Source: Bacteroidota bacterium
GTDB lineage: Bacteria; Bacteroidota; Bacteroidia; Flavobacteriales; Schleiferiaceae
Assembly: GCA_005786915.1 (NCBI GenBank)
Contig: SYCM01000020.1
Span: 1 to 6,534, forward strand
Length of the DNA: 6,534 nucleotides
Reading direction: 5' to 3'
Shown: positions 6,344 to 6,534 of the stretch, in pieces
How positions within the stretch are numbered: the first letter of the stretch is position 1
How the letters are laid out: each line of letters starts with the position of its first letter
Notes under the pieces: generated by a model
Databases searched by the model: none
What the model was told of the DNA's origin: nothing
Seen by the model: the letters and a program-made list of their open reading frames with translations, nothing else
Translations under genes and position numbers: made by a program

Positions 6344-6534
6344 ATGACCTTGCGCCTCTTTGCCTCCGCCGCCGCCACCGTTGCAATGTTGGCTCTACTT
6401 GCCGCTTGCGGCTCCGCTAAAAGCGCGTCAACCGTCAATTTGAGCGCCGCTCAAGCCAAGTACCCCGGCTACAGCTTGGCCGACTTCACCACGGGCCAGG
6501 CTCTTTATGCCGAAAACTGCGGGCGCTGCCACCC
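6344..6534 (+). CDS. Lipoprotein c-type cytochrome, N-terminal part (3' partial)
   Basis: The reading frame opens at ATG 6344-6346 and runs 63 complete codons to the window edge. The first 21 residues are a lipoprotein signal peptide (MTLRLF, an Ala/Val/Leu core) ending in the lipobox LAAC, with Cys22 the predicted lipidated residue; the next residue is Gly, and Ser follows. Thus it is likely anchored in a membrane facing the periplasm or cell surface. After a short linker, FTTGQALYAENCGRCH places the CxxCH heme c motif at Cys59-Cys62-His63, with the G..LY...C..CH pattern normal for small class I cytochromes c. The axial Met and the rest of the fold lie beyond the window. It would carry electrons in respiration or serve a nearby redox enzyme. 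It is divergent from the minus-strand genes and probably unrelated to them. Confidence 0.85.
   Translation, partial: MTLRLFASAAATVAMLALLAACGSAKSASTVNLSAAQAKYPGYSLADFTTGQALYAENCGRCH

Overview
This window looks like a chromosomal segment of a fairly GC-rich member of the Bacteroidota. Two features support that: a secreted hydrolase ending in a type A type IX secretion (T9SS) sorting domain, and a TonB-dependent receptor with an N-terminal carboxypeptidase-regulatory-like domain. Both are hallmarks of the phylum. Genes are tightly packed and lack strong Shine-Dalgarno sites, which also fits. I cannot name the genus from the sequence alone.

Layout, left to right. (1) The C-terminal 46 codons of an unrecognised plus-strand gene end at 142. 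(2) A perfect 10-bp hairpin at 150-173 separates it from the convergent minus-strand genes. (3) Four minus-strand genes follow, read from right to left: a PAPS-type sulfotransferase-fold protein (6269-5559), a class IV PLP aminotransferase (5547-4639), a TonB-dependent outer-membrane receptor (4595-1845) and a secreted alpha/beta-hydrolase esterase with a T9SS tail (1803-196). The gaps are 11, 43 and 41 bp, so all four could be one transcript ending at the hairpin. Alternatively, the receptor-esterase pair may have its own promoter in the 43-bp gap, which holds a 9-bp inverted repeat. (4) A 74-bp divergent intergenic region leads into the start of a plus-strand lipoprotein c-type cytochrome, cut by the window end right after its CxxCH heme motif.

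How the genes may work together. The receptor and esterase look like an uptake pair: the esterase is exported to the surface by T9SS and hydrolyses an ester, and the receptor imports a product using TonB energy. No SusD-like partner is present. The sulfotransferase-like and aminotransferase genes form a second, tighter pair in the cytoplasm. The substrates of both pairs are unknown, and any link between the pairs is inference from gene order only. I see no mobile element, CRISPR array, tRNA or rRNA. The most interesting lead is the sulfotransferase-fold plus aminotransferase pair and its possible link to the uptake pair; I do not see clear proof of an entirely new system.
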